From Synechococcus sp. SynAce01 (GTDB lineage: Bacteria > Cyanobacteriota > Cyanobacteriia > PCC-6307 > Cyanobiaceae), in contig NZ_CP018091.1 of NCBI RefSeq assembly GCF_001885215.1, positions 1,984,001-2,048,000 on the forward strand: a stretch of DNA of 64,000 bases, written 5' to 3'. This document shows positions 18,697 through 28,059 of the stretch, one piece after another (the stretch's first letter is position 1; every line of letters starts with the position of its first letter). The position numbers and the translations under genes were made by a program. The notes below the pieces were generated by a model. That model did not search any database. It saw nothing but the letters and a program-made list of their open reading frames with translations, and was not told where the DNA came from.

Positions 18697-19518
18697 TCAG
18701 GCGCCAAGCGCCGCCGCATCCACCCAGAGTTCAGCGCCGGGATGGCCCTGGAGCCAACTGGCCGGCAAGGCTGGATCGGGCGGGTCCTGGAGCAGACGGC
18801 GCAGGATCCTGGCCTTGCCGCCACCGCTGACCACCAAGACGATGCGCTGGGCCTGAAGGATCTCGGCAAGGCCCAGGGTGATCGCCAGGCTGGGCCCGGC
18901 CATTGGATCGCCGCCGAAATCGGCGCTGTTCTGCTCACGGGTGCTCGCGCTGAGTTCCAGGCAACGACAGGCTGCCGAGGCCAGGCAGGGGGGTTCGTTG
19001 AAGCCCACGTGGCCATTGAGCCCGAGTCCGAGCAATTGGAGGCTGAGACCACCGGCGTCGGCAATGGCCTGGCCGTAGTGGCTCGCCTCCTGGCCCGGAT
19101 CTTCCGCCCGTCCATCGGGCAGACGCAGTTGTGCCTGGCCCAGGCCGAGTGGATCACCGAGTTGCTGCCGCATCGTGGCGGCGAACGAGCGGGGATCGCC
19201 GGCAGCGAGCCCCACGTATTCGTCGAGGTTGAAGCTGCGCCATCTCCGCCGCAGGTCTGCCTGTTGTTGCGCTGGCCAGGCACCCAGTTTGCGCACCAGG
19301 GCCGCGTAGATCGGCTCCATGGTGCGGCCGGTGGCCAGGCCGAGGATGCGGCCGGGATCTGCTTCCAGAGCCTGGGCCAGCGAGGTCGCCACCCGCTCGG
19401 CCAGGACGGCGGCATCGCTGGCCACCTGCACGCGGCCTGACCAGCAGGGCAGGACCGTGAAGGGAAGAGCCGCGACGCTCAGGGACTGGCCAGGGTGGCA
19501 ACGGGATCGGAGGTCCAT
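18697..19518 (-). CDS. nagB: Glucosamine-6-phosphate deaminase-like protein (NagB family)
   Basis: NagB converts glucosamine-6-phosphate to fructose-6-phosphate and ammonia, linking amino-sugar recycling to glycolysis. The 273-residue protein has ILGLATGRTMEPIY (phosphate-binding loop), the catalytic FNLDEYVGL and GLGLNGHVGFNEPP, and VVSGGGKARIL. It overlaps the end of the SpoIID-like gene by 40 bases when started at ATG 19518; a GTG near residue 30 (VQVASDAAVL) would reduce the overlap and is possible. Sharing an operon with a peptidoglycan-related gene suggests cell-wall amino-sugar recovery, which is inference. Confidence 0.88.
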   Translation of the reverse strand: MDLRSRCHPGQSLSVAALPFTVLPCWSGRVQVASDAAVLAERVATSLAQALEADPGRILGLATGRTMEPIYAALVRKLGAWPAQQQADLRRRWRSFNLDEYVGLAAGDPRSFAATMRQQLGDPLGLGQAQLRLPDGRAEDPGQEASHYGQAIADAGGLSLQLLGLGLNGHVGFNEPPCLASAACRCLELSASTREQNSADFGGDPMAGPSLAITLGLAEILQAQRIVLVVSGGGKARILRRLLQDPPDPALPASWLQGHPGAELWVDAAALGA

Positions 19519-20939
19519 CCAGGCAAGCCTGCCGGATCGCCCGGCTGCTTGGCCAGGGGAGTTCCTGCTCCGCGGGGATAGGGGCGTACCACGGCCCCTT
19601 GGTAGTAATGGCGAAGAATCTCCTCAAACCGTTGGCCGCGTTTGGCCAGGGCATAGGCGCCCCACTGGCTCATTCCCACCCCATGGCCGAAACCGCGGCC
19701 GATCGCCACCAGACTGATCGCCGGTGGTGGTGGTGGGGGCGATGCCAGCAGGGCTCCCAATGGATCCACCAAAGGCCGAACTTCTGCCGGCACGGTGGCG
19801 AGGGCGGGCGATAGCCCGGCCAGGGGAATCCCGCTGAAGCTGAATGGTGCCGCTTCAAAGCGGACCCAGGTGCTGCGCAAGCCCAGCCGGCTGCGCAGCT
19901 GGGCGCCATTGACCACTAGCTGGCGGCCCAATGGCCCTGTCACCCTGGCCTGTCTCACCCGTCCGCTGGCGGTGGTGGCGATCACGTCGATCTGGCGTAC
20001 ACCGCCAGTTTCCGGAAACGCCTTCGCCAGAAGGTCCGGGGGAAGGGGCTTGCGCCATTGGCGCACCGGGCTGTTGTCATCGAAATCCTTAACGCTCACC
20101 AGGTAGGGGTGCTGCTGGGTCCAGAGGTCACCGCTGTTCTCAGTGGCGCCTCCACTGCTGCTGCTGTGGAACACCGCGTCGATTAAGGCGTTGCCATGCA
20201 TCAGCACCAGGCCGTTTGTGCTGCTGGTCGCCTGGCGTGTGGAGTTGGTTTCACTTTCCAGTCCCTTGTAGACCTGGCTGCTGACGGTGGCCTTGAGATC
20301 GAAAGCGGCCAGGGGCTTGCGCTGGCGCAAGGCGTAGGTGCGCGCCGCCACGGCCTGGGCGCGCAGGGCCTCCAGCGGCCAGCTGGCGGGCATCTCACTG
20401 CCAACCACGCTGGGGAGATAGGTCTCGAGGGCGACCACGTTCACCGCCCGCAGTTGCCCATCGACCGGGCGAACCTGAAGCCGGCCGCGGTAGCGCCGTT
20501 GCTTCAGCCCGAAGGTGGCGCTTTCGGGGCGGCTGGCGAGGGGTTCGATCCAGAGTTCGGCAACGGAGACCGATCGGACTGTCGGGTCAGGACGGCCGGC
20601 GGCTTCGGCCTCGATCACCACACGGCCGCCGACCTGTCTCAGGGCCACAGCACCGCCGGCAGGAAGCCGGAGCAGTTCCTTGCCCGCAGTGTCCCGCAGC
20701 CGCAGACCACCCTCCCCAGTCACGCGGAATCCGGCCGACTCCACCAGCAGCACCCGCACCGGCGGGCCAGCGGTTGAAGCCCCCCTGGCGGATTCCGCCG
20801 CGGCGCTGCGGGCCGGAAGCGGTAAAACAGTTGCGGCCAGCAGCAGCGGCAAGGACAGGGCGCTGCCGAGCACCAGTCGTTTGCCGCGCCTGGCAGGCCG
20901 AGGCGGAGTTGAGCAAAGCAGGGGCAGGGATGCAGCCAT
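19479..20939 (-). CDS. SpoIID/LytB-domain protein, probable exported peptidoglycan lytic enzyme
   Basis: SpoIID proteins are lytic transglycosylases that cut denuded glycan strands; homologues are common in non-sporulating cyanobacteria. The 486-residue protein (ATG 20939) has an Arg-rich N-terminus, then a hydrophobic signal ([16 protein letters not shown]), a beta-rich region, and the SpoIID core. Core motifs are [17 protein letters not shown] with its candidate catalytic Glu, [14 protein letters not shown], and near the end [19 protein letters not shown]. The C-terminus beyond [11 protein letters not shown] is Pro/Gly-rich and runs into nagB. Catalysis was not tested. Confidence 0.88.
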   Translation of the reverse strand: MAASLPLLCSTPPRPARRGKRLVLGSALSLPLLLAATVLPLPARSAAAESARGASTAGPPVRVLLVESAGFRVTGEGGLRLRDTAGKELLRLPAGGAVALRQVGGRVVIEAEAAGRPDPTVRSVSVAELWIEPLASRPESATFGLKQRRYRGRLQVRPVDGQLRAVNVVALETYLPSVVGSEMPASWPLEALRAQAVAARTYALRQRKPLAAFDLKATVSSQVYKGLESETNSTRQATSSTNGLVLMHGNALIDAVFHSSSSGGATENSGDLWTQQHPYLVSVKDFDDNSPVRQWRKPLPPDLLAKAFPETGGVRQIDVIATTASGRVRQARVTGPLGRQLVVNGAQLRSRLGLRSTWVRFEAAPFSFSGIPLAGLSPALATVPAEVRPLVDPLGALLASPPPPPPAISLVAIGRGFGHGVGMSQWGAYALAKRGQRFEEILRHYYQGAVVRPYPRGAGTPLAKQPGDPAGLPGWTSDPVATLASP

Positions 20940-21071
20940 AGACACGGTGTCAACGGTGGCTCAAGGCGAATCATTGTGACCAGTGCGGCTGAGCACTGCC
21001 AGCCCCCCAGCGGACAGCGCCGCCACTGGACCGGCTGCAGCGTGACAGCATGCGAGAAAGAGACGAACGGT

Positions 21072-22016
21072 GTGCAGGTCACCTTTCTTGGCACCAGTTC
21101 GGGGGTTCCAACGCGGGCCCGCAACGTGTCGGCGGTGGCCCTGCGCTTACCCCAAAGGGCGGAGCTCTGGCTGTTTGATTGCGGTGAGGGAACCCAGCAT
21201 CAGTTCATGCGCAGTGATCTGAGGGTCTCGCAGTTGCGCCGGATCTTCGTGACCCACATGCATGGCGACCACGTCTTCGGCTTGCCTGGTCTGCTGGCCA
21301 GCCTTGGCATGGCGGGCAACTGCCGGGGTGTGGATCTTTACGGACCCGATCCCTTGCCGGACTTTCTCGAATCAGCCCTACACACCTCCTCCACCCGGAT
21401 CGGTTATCCGCTGCGCACCCACCCCGTGCGCGAGGCGGCCCAGCAGGGGGGGGTGCTGCTCGATGACGGCGATCTCCTGGTCCGCAGCGCCCCGCTTACC
21501 CACCGCATTCCCGCCTACGCCTATCGGGTGGACCAGAAGCCACGCCCCGGACATTTCAACGTGGACAAGGCCCGGGAACTGGGCATTCCGCCAGGGCCGG
21601 TCTATGCCGACCTCAAGGCTGGACGTACCGTCACCCTTGAGGACGGTCGAATCATTCGTGGCGACACTCTCACCGGCCCCGCTCGCCCTGGCTGCAGCGT
21701 CGTCTACTGCACCGACACCGTGTTCTGTGAGGCTGCGGTGGAGCTGGCCCAAGGCGCCGATCTGCTCATCCACGAGTCCACCTTTGCCCACGCGGAGGCG
21801 GAAATGGCCTTTCAGCGCCAGCACTCCACCAGCACGATGGCCGCCCAGACCGCGGCTCTGGCAGGAGTGAAGCAACTCGTGCTCACCCATCTCAGCCCGC
21901 GCTACGTGGCCGGCAATGCCTTCACCCCCGAGGACCTGCTCGAAGAAGCCCGCGCCATCTTTGCCAACACCTTGGTGGCCAGGGATTTTCTCAGTGTGGA
22001 CGTGAGCCCCGCCTAG
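21072..22016 (+). CDS. rnz: Ribonuclease Z
   Basis: RNase Z removes the 3' trailer of tRNA precursors, needed here because the tRNA-Val in this window lacks an encoded CCA. The open frame begins at GTG 20976, but GTG 21072 gives the exact family start [24 protein letters not shown] ribosome-binding site lies at 21054-21063, so I choose 21072 (314 residues). The zinc-binding HMHGDH motif is at residues 62-67, with [11 protein letters not shown] upstream. [24 protein letters not shown] and LTHLSPRY complete the metallo-beta-lactamase core. Confidence 0.95.
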   Translation: MQVTFLGTSSGVPTRARNVSAVALRLPQRAELWLFDCGEGTQHQFMRSDLRVSQLRRIFVTHMHGDHVFGLPGLLASLGMAGNCRGVDLYGPDPLPDFLESALHTSSTRIGYPLRTHPVREAAQQGGVLLDDGDLLVRSAPLTHRIPAYAYRVDQKPRPGHFNVDKARELGIPPGPVYADLKAGRTVTLEDGRIIRGDTLTGPARPGCSVVYCTDTVFCEAAVELAQGADLLIHESTFAHAEAEMAFQRQHSTSTMAAQTAALAGVKQLVLTHLSPRYVAGNAFTPEDLLEEARAIFANTLVARDFLSVDVSPA

Positions 22017-22138
22017 CGGCTGGACGCCCCCGCCGGGCCGCGGGCCTGAAACACTTCTTGATTCCGCCCCAGACGACCCTTTGCCCGTGATACAAGGTCT
22101 CAGGCGCGGTGCCAACCGCCTGTTCGCCGGCTCCCTCC

Positions 22139-22660
22139 ATGGTCTCCTTCTTCACTTCCAGCCTTCGGTCCCTGTCCCGAACCCTGCTGGTGTTCTGTCT
22201 GGCCCTGCTCGCCAGCTTCGGGTTGCCCGTTTTGGCTGTTCAGGCAGCCCAATGGGACGCTGAAACGCTCACCGTGGCGGGTAGCCCGGATGGCATTCCG
22301 GTCACCTTCAGCGAGGCTGAGTTCAAGGCTGGCCGCAAGGTCTTCAACCAAAGCTGCGGCACCTGTCATGCCGGCGGAGTCACCAAGACCAACCAGACCG
22401 TTGGCCTGGATCCCGAAACCTTGGCGCTGGCCACCCCTCCCCGTGACTCGGTGGATGCCTTGGTGGATTACATGAAGGATCCCACTTCCTATGACGGCGA
22501 ATACAGCATTTCCGACGTGCACCCGAGCATGCGCAGCAGCGATGTGTTCGTCAAGATGCGTGATCTCAGCGAGGACGACCTGCGCCTGATCGCTGGTTAC
22601 ATCCTGGTGGCTCCCAAGATCAGCGGCATCCAGTGGGGTGGCGGCAAGATCTATTTCTGA
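22139..22660 (+). CDS. psbV: Photosystem II extrinsic cytochrome c-550 (PsbV)
   Basis: PsbV is a lumenal subunit that stabilises the manganese cluster of photosystem II. Starting at ATG 22139 it is 173 residues with a signal peptide ending at AVQA|AQWD, leaving a 137-residue mature protein, the normal size. The haem site is CGTCH (Cys73, Cys76, His77), and His128 in SDVHPS is the probable second axial ligand. ITKTN-like VTKTNQTVGLD and the C-terminal GGGKIYF are typical. A strong intrinsic terminator follows at 22707. Confidence 0.97.
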   Translation: MVSFFTSSLRSLSRTLLVFCLALLASFGLPVLAVQAAQWDAETLTVAGSPDGIPVTFSEAEFKAGRKVFNQSCGTCHAGGVTKTNQTVGLDPETLALATPPRDSVDALVDYMKDPTSYDGEYSISDVHPSMRSSDVFVKMRDLSEDDLRLIAGYILVAPKISGIQWGGGKIYF

Positions 22661-22706
22661 GCCTGCCCTAAACTCCCTCTAATCCAGCTGCCGGCGGCTG
22701 TACTCA

Positions 22707-22736
22707 CCCCTCCCCGGGAGACTGGGAGGGGTTTTT
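22707..22736 (+). terminator. Intrinsic terminator of psbV
   Basis: An eight-base-pair stem (CCCCTCCC pairing with GGGAGGGG) with a nine-base loop is followed directly by TTTTT. It lies 47 bp after the psbV stop. The T run is on the plus-strand side only, so it serves psbV. Confidence 0.9.
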
Positions 22737-22776
22737 GGTTTCTTTGCGCCAGGCCATCCCCCTGGGGCCGCAACGC

Positions 22777-23160
22777 TCACGGCTCCTGAGCCGTCGGTCG
22801 AGGCCGGCTGTTGCCTGGATCGAGCGAACTGGGTTGCTTGCTGTACCACCACTCCTGCAGGTTGGCGCTCAGCCGCTGCGGGAAGAGGGTGATCACCGTG
22901 CGTGTCGGTTTGGCGCCAGGTTGGAGTAATTCGACCGCGTAGGACGGGCAGCGACGCGCGGCCAGATCGGCCACGAAGCGCTTGCCGATCCGGCGCCAGC
23001 TCGGTTCCTTGCTGCGCCAGGCCAAGCGGCAACTGGGCCAAGGCAGCTCTTCTCGATCAAACAGGCGACAACAGGGCCCCAGAACCCGGAAGCTGTACTG
23101 CCCGCCCAGGCTGGGATATTCGCTGCCGGGCTCCAGGAGGTCATCGACCGGAAAGGCCAT
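22777..23160 (-). CDS. Unknown 127-residue protein, likely conserved
   Basis: The frame is open from 23256, but the ATG at 23160 (MAFPVDDLLEPGSEYPSLGG) looks like a natural start. The protein is mixed alpha/beta with many Arg and Trp residues: QYSFRVLGPCCRLFDREELP, GKRFVADLAARRCP, TRTVITLFPQRLS, LQEWWYSKQP. No signal peptide, membrane helix or recognised domain is visible. It lies 145 bp downstream of petF on the same strand and converges on psbV. Codon use and frame length support a gene; function unknown. Confidence 0.6.
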   Translation of the reverse strand: MAFPVDDLLEPGSEYPSLGGQYSFRVLGPCCRLFDREELPWPSCRLAWRSKEPSWRRIGKRFVADLAARRCPSYAVELLQPGAKPTRTVITLFPQRLSANLQEWWYSKQPSSLDPGNSRPRPTAQEP

Positions 23161-23305
23161 GAAAAAGCCACCCGTTCGGGTGGCGGAGAAAAGGTCAGAG
23201 ACCGAAGACAGGATCCATCGCAGGCGATGGTTGAACTCAAGCGATGGTCGAACCAAGAAAACTGGCCGCGGGAACCACGCCGGGGTCCAGAGGCCATGGC
23301 AGGGC

Positions 23306-23605
23306 TCAGTAGAGCTCTTCTTCCGCGTGGGTAGTGATCGTGACGTCTGAGGTGGGGTAAGCCACGCAGGTCAGCACGAATCCGGACTCAATCTGGTCGT
23401 CGTCGAGGAAGCTCTGGTCCGACTGATCGACAGTTCCGGTGGTGAGCTTGCCGGCGCAGGTGGAGCAAGCTCCGGCGCGACAGGAGTAAGGGAGGTCGAT
23501 TCCCTGCTCCTCGGCGGCATCGAGGATGTACTGATCGTCAGGAACCTCAATGGTCTTGTTGAGGCCCTCACTCTCGTTGATGAGGGTGACCTTATAGGAA
23601 GCCAT
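23306..23605 (-). CDS. petF: Plant-type [2Fe-2S] ferredoxin PetF
   Basis: PetF carries electrons from photosystem I to NADP reductase, thioredoxin reductase and assimilatory enzymes. The 99-residue acidic protein starts [14 protein letters not shown]. The cluster ligands are Cys42, Cys47, Cys50 and Cys80 in [12 protein letters not shown] and FVLTC, with the C-terminal EEELY that contacts ferredoxin-NADP reductase. Its partner ftrV lies 11 kb away. A second, different ferredoxin is at 52621-52941. Confidence 0.97.
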   Translation of the reverse strand: MASYKVTLINESEGLNKTIEVPDDQYILDAAEEQGIDLPYSCRAGACSTCAGKLTTGTVDQSDQSFLDDDQIESGFVLTCVAYPTSDVTITTHAEEELY

Positions 23606-23747
23606 GGAAGAGATTAGGGCTCACAGGCGCCTGGACAGTCCGGGCCTGTAGGACCGCCCCTTCCTACATCGGACAGGGGCAGCTCCGCCGATCTGGAGGG
23701 CAGAGCATCGGAAGCCCAATCAAAGGGTGGGCACAGATAAGCGTGAT

Positions 23748-24680
23748 TTATGCAACATCCGCTTGGTCGGCGCGGATCTCCAGCAGGCCCCAGCCCCCCT
23801 GGTCGCCGATCAGCCGCGTGCTCCAGCCGGCGCCGCGGCCCAGGGCCTGCTGCAGCCCAGGCAGCTGGCTCACCAACAGCCCACTAAGCAATCCGACACC
23901 AGCCCGGGAGAGCACGGCCTCGAACTGGGGAGCGAGGGCTTCGATCACCGGCGCCAGGATGTTGCAGAGCAGCAGGTCGGCTGGTTCCCCGTTCAGCAGC
24001 GCAGCGAGCCCCTCCACCGACCCCAGGGCCACCTGCAGCGGCCCACCGGGGCCTGGGCTGATGGCATTGAGGCGAGCATTGGCGGCGGTGGCACGCACGG
24101 CCAGGGGATCGGTGTCGCTGGCGCTGGCGCTGGCGGCCCCGAGCCGCAGGGCCCCGAGGGCGAGGATGCCGCTGCCGCAGCCCAGGTCGGCCACCCGCAG
24201 GCCCTCCATTGGGATCGCCTCCATCGCCTCCAAGCAGAGGCGTGTCGTCGGGTGGCTGCCGGTGCCGAAAGCGCTGCCGGGGTCAAGGCGGATCACCTGC
24301 CGGCTGGCGAACTCCTGCGGCAAGGCCAGCCAGGCCGGCAGGATCAGCAGCCGTTCCCCAACCGGATCGGCTTGCCAGTGCTGTTTCCAGCTCGAACTCC
24401 AGTCTTCTTCAGCTTGCGGCTGCCACTGGAGCGGGGGCAGGGCCAGGCCGAACGGATCGCCCAGCGGGGCCAGGGCTGCCGCCAGCTGCTCACGCTCGCT
24501 CAGCGGCCAGTCGACAGCCGGCAACCAGGCGAGCAAGCGGTGACGCTCCGGCTCGCGGGGCTGGTGCCGGATGGCGACCCGCTGGATGCCAAGCGCGGCG
24601 AGCTTCCAGAGCAGCGACTCTTCGAGCTCAGCTGGAGCGTCCATCTCCAGGCGCCACCAGTGGGGGGGCATCGGCTGCAT
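23748..24680 (-). CDS. prmA: Ribosomal protein L11 methyltransferase PrmA
   Basis: PrmA trimethylates ribosomal protein L11. The 310-residue protein has an N-terminal L11-binding domain (MDAPAELEESLLWKLAALG, WLPAVDWPLSEREQL). Its catalytic domain shows LDPGSAFGTGSHPTTRLCL, the SAM loop VADLGCGSGILALGAL, and LLLCNILAPVIEAL, all diagnostic. Length is normal. It lies 43 bp downstream of serA on the same strand. Confidence 0.95.
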   Translation of the reverse strand: MQPMPPHWWRLEMDAPAELEESLLWKLAALGIQRVAIRHQPREPERHRLLAWLPAVDWPLSEREQLAAALAPLGDPFGLALPPLQWQPQAEEDWSSSWKQHWQADPVGERLLILPAWLALPQEFASRQVIRLDPGSAFGTGSHPTTRLCLEAMEAIPMEGLRVADLGCGSGILALGALRLGAASASASDTDPLAVRATAANARLNAISPGPGGPLQVALGSVEGLAALLNGEPADLLLCNILAPVIEALAPQFEAVLSRAGVGLLSGLLVSQLPGLQQALGRGAGWSTRLIGDQGGWGLLEIRADQADVA

Positions 24681-24723
24681 CGGCGCGGCGCTCTGGTTGA
24701 GGGGTTACGGGGTGAAGGGAGGG

Positions 24724-26310
24724 TCAGAGCGTGACGGGATGGGCCTCCTGGATGCCGTTGATCGTGTGGATGTGGGCCAGCAGGCTGGGGGGGATCGGGT
24801 CGTCGATGCTGAGCACCATCACGGCGTCGCCGCGCACGATCCGGCGCCCCACCTGCATCGAGGCGATGTTGACGTTGTGCTCGCCCAGCAGGGAGCCGAG
24901 CTGACCAATGATGCCTGGCATGTCCCGGTGACGGGTGAACAGCATGTGGCGGCTGGGAGCCACGTTCACGGGGAACTCATCGATCGTGGTGATGCGCAGA
25001 TCGCCTTCGGCGAACACCGCTCCAGTCACGCTGTGGCTGCCCTGGGACCCCCTTGAGGTGAGCTGCAACGATCCACCGGCGAAATCACGGCTGGTGTCGT
25101 CCTTGACCTCCACCACGTGGATGCCGCGGCTCTTCGCCTCCAAGGAGGCATTCACGTAGTTGATGCGATCGCCAAGGGCGCTTGATAGCAGACCTTTGAG
25201 TGCTCCAACCACCAGAGGCTGGGATGGATGGTTGGCGAACGCCCCCTGCAGCCGCACCTCCAACTCCTGTAGCGATCCTCCAGCCATCTGGCTGAGCAGC
25301 AGGCCCAGGGTCTCGGCCAACTGGAGATGGGGGCGGAGCTGCTCCATCACTTCCGGGGTGAGCCCGGGAATGTTCACGGCGCTGCGCGCCGGCAGGCCCA
25401 ATAGCACGTCGCGGATTTGCTCAGCCACGTCGATGGAGACGTTCTCCTGGGCTTCAGCCGTGGAAGCTCCGAGGTGGGGCGTCAGGATCAGCCGCTCCCT
25501 CACCCTGCGCAGGGGGGAATCGGCTTCCAGGGGCTCATTGGAGTAAACATCAAGGGCAGCGCCGGCGATGGTGCCCGCCTCCAGTGCTTCCGCCAGGGCC
25601 TGCTCATCGACGATGCCGCCCCTGGCGCAGTTGACCAGACGGGCGGTGGGTTTCATCGACTGGAGCAACGCACCATCCACCAGATGCTCGGTATCGGGGG
25701 TGCGGGGCAGGTGAAGGCTGATGTAGTCGGCTTCGGCGAACAGAGGCTTGATCGCCAGCAGCTGCACCTGCAGCTGCTGGGCGCGCTCGGTGGAGATGAA
25801 CGGGTCATAGGCGAGCACCTCCATGCCCATCGCCTTGGCCACCCGGGCCACGTGGGAGCCGATCTTGCCAAGGCCGACCACCCCTAGCTTCTTGTTGTAG
25901 AGCTCATTGCCCACATAGGTTTTGCGCTCCCAGCCGCCCGCCATCGTGCTCACGTGGGCCTGGGGGATATGGCGGGAGAGGGCGAACATCAGCGCCAGGG
26001 CATGCTCGGCGGCGGCGATGGTGTTGCCTTCCGGTGAGTTCACCACTAGGATTCCGCGCCTAGTGGCGGCAGCCACATCGACGTTGTCGACGCCCACACC
26101 GGCCCGGCCGATGATCTTCAGGCGCGGCGCGGCCTCGATCAGCGCCTCCGTCACCTGGGTGCCGGAGCGGATCATCAGGGCCTCGTAATCGCCGATGATC
26201 TTGATGAGCTCTTCGGCAGGTAGGCCGGTGCGCACGTCCACCTGCGCCACCTGGGAGAGCTTGTCGATTCCCCGTTGGTCGATCGGATCGGAAACCAGAA
26301 CCTTTGTCAT
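24724..26310 (-). CDS. serA: D-3-phosphoglycerate dehydrogenase SerA
   Basis: SerA oxidises 3-phosphoglycerate to 3-phosphohydroxypyruvate, the first step of the phosphorylated serine pathway. The 528-residue protein is the long type: a catalytic and NAD-binding core (LGVVGLGKIGSHVARVAKAMG; NCARGGIVDEQALAEAL; LTPHLGASTAEAQENV), an intervening allosteric domain (about 315-450), and a C-terminal ACT domain (LFTRHRDMPGIIGQLGSLLG) likely to bind serine. prmA follows. The divergent membrane-protein gene begins about 145 bp upstream. Confidence 0.97.
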   Translation of the reverse strand: MTKVLVSDPIDQRGIDKLSQVAQVDVRTGLPAEELIKIIGDYEALMIRSGTQVTEALIEAAPRLKIIGRAGVGVDNVDVAAATRRGILVVNSPEGNTIAAAEHALALMFALSRHIPQAHVSTMAGGWERKTYVGNELYNKKLGVVGLGKIGSHVARVAKAMGMEVLAYDPFISTERAQQLQVQLLAIKPLFAEADYISLHLPRTPDTEHLVDGALLQSMKPTARLVNCARGGIVDEQALAEALEAGTIAGAALDVYSNEPLEADSPLRRVRERLILTPHLGASTAEAQENVSIDVAEQIRDVLLGLPARSAVNIPGLTPEVMEQLRPHLQLAETLGLLLSQMAGGSLQELEVRLQGAFANHPSQPLVVGALKGLLSSALGDRINYVNASLEAKSRGIHVVEVKDDTSRDFAGGSLQLTSRGSQGSHSVTGAVFAEGDLRITTIDEFPVNVAPSRHMLFTRHRDMPGIIGQLGSLLGEHNVNIASMQVGRRIVRGDAVMVLSIDDPIPPSLLAHIHTINGIQEAHPVTL

Positions 26311-26456
26311 TATCGGGGCGAATCGGGGCGGTGGTGGGGATCAGGCCTGGAAGGTTCCAGACATCGCAGGGGGTGAAGTGTAGTGAGCTGTCGCCACGGT
26401 CCCCGGCGCCAGCGTTGAGAATCGGAGAGTTTGGGGCCTTCCGCTTGGGACTGTGT

Positions 26457-26948
26457 GTGGTGGTGGTGCTGGAGGATCGCAGCCAGCTGAACCGATTACG
26501 GGATCAGCTGAGTCAGCTCAGCCCTGCCCCGAAGGAGCTAGTCGCCGTTGGGGCAGGCGAAACGTCGATGGACGCCATCGAGCAGCTCAACCCGGCGATC
26601 GCCCGCCGCAACCGCCAGCAGGGAATGGTGCGTTGGTTGATGCCGTTTGGGTTCTTTGCCGGTCTGATGTTCAGCCTGATCACCAACCTGCACACCTTTG
26701 CCTTCGCCGGCTCCATTGGTGAACCGCTGATCGGAGGTCTGTTGGGCATGGGCTCCGGCTGGATGGGCAGCTACGCCGCTGCCGCCAGCGTCAGTTCCGA
26801 GACAGATGATCGAGTTCGCAGCCTGCGCAACCGGATCGATGAGGGCAACTGGCTGCTGCTGCTCGAATCCGCTTCCGGGGAAGAGATCCCCTGGATCCTG
26901 ATTCAGCAGTCCAGGCCCAAGGCGGTGGTGCGCCTGACGGAAAGCTGA
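26457..26948 (+). CDS. Unknown membrane protein with N-terminal soluble segment
   Basis: Taking GTG 26457 as start gives 163 residues; TTG 26445 or GTG 26460 are equally possible. The soluble N-terminus (VVLEDRSQLNRLRDQLSQL, then VAVGAGETSMDAIEQLNPAI) precedes two adjacent hydrophobic segments (WLMPFGFFAGLMFSLITNL and IGGLLGMGSGWMGSYAAA). A short soluble tail (NWLLLLESASGEEIPWILI) ends the protein. The arrangement resembles small cyanobacterial conserved membrane proteins without assigned role. It is followed after six bases by the S4 protein gene, so both may share a transcript. Confidence 0.75.
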   Translation: MVVVLEDRSQLNRLRDQLSQLSPAPKELVAVGAGETSMDAIEQLNPAIARRNRQQGMVRWLMPFGFFAGLMFSLITNLHTFAFAGSIGEPLIGGLLGMGSGWMGSYAAAASVSSETDDRVRSLRNRIDEGNWLLLLESASGEEIPWILIQQSRPKAVVRLTES

Positions 26949-26954
26949 GCCCCG

Positions 26955-27782
26955 ATGCCCCCCCCCAGCCCCCCCTTCTTGCTCCCCCGGGAGGCCCTGC
27001 TGGCGAGCAGCGCGAACCCCGCTGGTCTCGCCCCGCTTCTGCCCTTGGCCGAGCAGGCCTTACGCAACTGGGTACCGGTCTGGAGCAACTTTCTGACCGC
27101 GGCGATCCTCGAAGACGCCTTGGAACAGCTCGGCGGGCTCAGCGAGCTGACGCTTCAAGCCAGCGGCGGGCATTCCCAGGCGGAGCGCTGCTGTCTTCGC
27201 TTTGAGCGCAGCGACACGGCAAATTCCGAAGCGGCTCCGGAGTGGGCAGCCCTCGAGCAGGCCCCACTGCTGGGCCTGGAGATGCAGGGCAACTTCCTGT
27301 TCGATCCAGCCACTCCGGCTGATTTTCGCCAGGGCTTGCTTGCGGCTGGCGCAGCGCCAGGGGAACTCGGCGACCTTTGGGTGCGCGGCGATCGCGGTGC
27401 CCAGCTCATCACGACCCAGCCACTGGCCGCCAGGCTGGGCGGCCAGCAGATCCAAGTGCGCACGGTGGCGGTGGAATTGGAAGTGGTGCCCCTGAGTGGC
27501 CTGAAGCCGCCGGTACGGCCCCAGCCCAGGGTGCTCTCCACCGTGGAGGCCTCCCTGCGGCTCGATGCGGTGGCTTCGGCGGGTTTCGGCGTCTCCCGCA
27601 GCCGCATGGCCGACTGGATCCGCCAGGGGGTCGTGCGGATCAACTGGAGGGTGGTGCGCAGCCCCAGCCGGGAACTGGTTGAGGGTGATCGGGTGCAGCT
27701 GGACGATCGCGGTGAACTGACCGTTCTCAAGGTGGAGGCCACCAAGCGTGAGCGTTGGCGCCTGAACCTGAACCGAACCTGA
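26955..27782 (+). CDS. Photosystem II S4-domain protein (YlmH-like RNA-binding)
   Basis: The 275-residue protein carries a C-terminal S4 RNA-binding domain: SLRLDAVASAGFGVSRSRM, DWIRQGVVRINWRVV, VEGDRVQLDDRGELTV. In front is a region that aligns by eye with cyanobacterial and plant 'photosystem II S4 domain' proteins related to YlmH (GDLWVRGDRGAQLI, VAVELEVVPL). The name comes from genome context and mutants; the molecular target is not established. The N-terminus is Pro-rich. tRNA-Val lies 109 bp downstream. Confidence 0.85.
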   Translation: MPPPSPPFLLPREALLASSANPAGLAPLLPLAEQALRNWVPVWSNFLTAAILEDALEQLGGLSELTLQASGGHSQAERCCLRFERSDTANSEAAPEWAALEQAPLLGLEMQGNFLFDPATPADFRQGLLAAGAAPGELGDLWVRGDRGAQLITTQPLAARLGGQQIQVRTVAVELEVVPLSGLKPPVRPQPRVLSTVEASLRLDAVASAGFGVSRSRMADWIRQGVVRINWRVVRSPSRELVEGDRVQLDDRGELTVLKVEATKRERWRLNLNRT

Positions 27783-27891
27783 TTCCCGTGGGACCAGCCG
27801 CTGAGAATCTTCGGCGGGATCAAACGCCGCAGAGCCGGGCCTGGAGGGGCTGGCTGCTAAATTCCCGAAATGGGTCAACACCCATTTCCTG

Positions 27892-27963
27892 GGGCGATTA
27901 GCTCAGAGGTAGAGCACTACCTTGACACGGTAGGAGTCACTGGTTCGATTCCAGTATCGCCCA
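27892..27963 (+). tRNA. tRNA-Val(GAC)
   Basis: A 72-base cloverleaf folds by hand: acceptor GGGCGAT with ATCGCCC, D-stem GCTC/GAGC, anticodon stem CTACC/GGTAG around loop TTGACAC (anticodon GAC), T-stem ACTGG/CCAGT around TTCGATT, discriminator A. The 3' CCA is not encoded, so CCA-adding enzyme and RNase Z processing are needed. No intron is present. Confidence 0.98.
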
Positions 27964-27996
27964 CTCTTTTTCAATCAACGGCTCCACAAAACAGCC

Positions 27997-28043
27997 AATT
28001 GATCACAATTCAGGTAATTGATCACAGTTCAGGAAATTGATTA
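27997..28043. repeat. 19-bp tandem direct repeat, about 2.5 copies, upstream of murD
   Basis: Two 19-base units, AATTGATCACAATTCAGGT and AATTGATCACAGTTCAGGA, differ at two positions. They are followed by a third partial unit beginning AATTGATTA. The block is AT-rich within high-GC surroundings and ends just before the murD start region. Each unit contains the palindrome TGATCA. Confidence 0.9.
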
Positions 28044-28059
28044 GCACCCGAGAAAAGGA

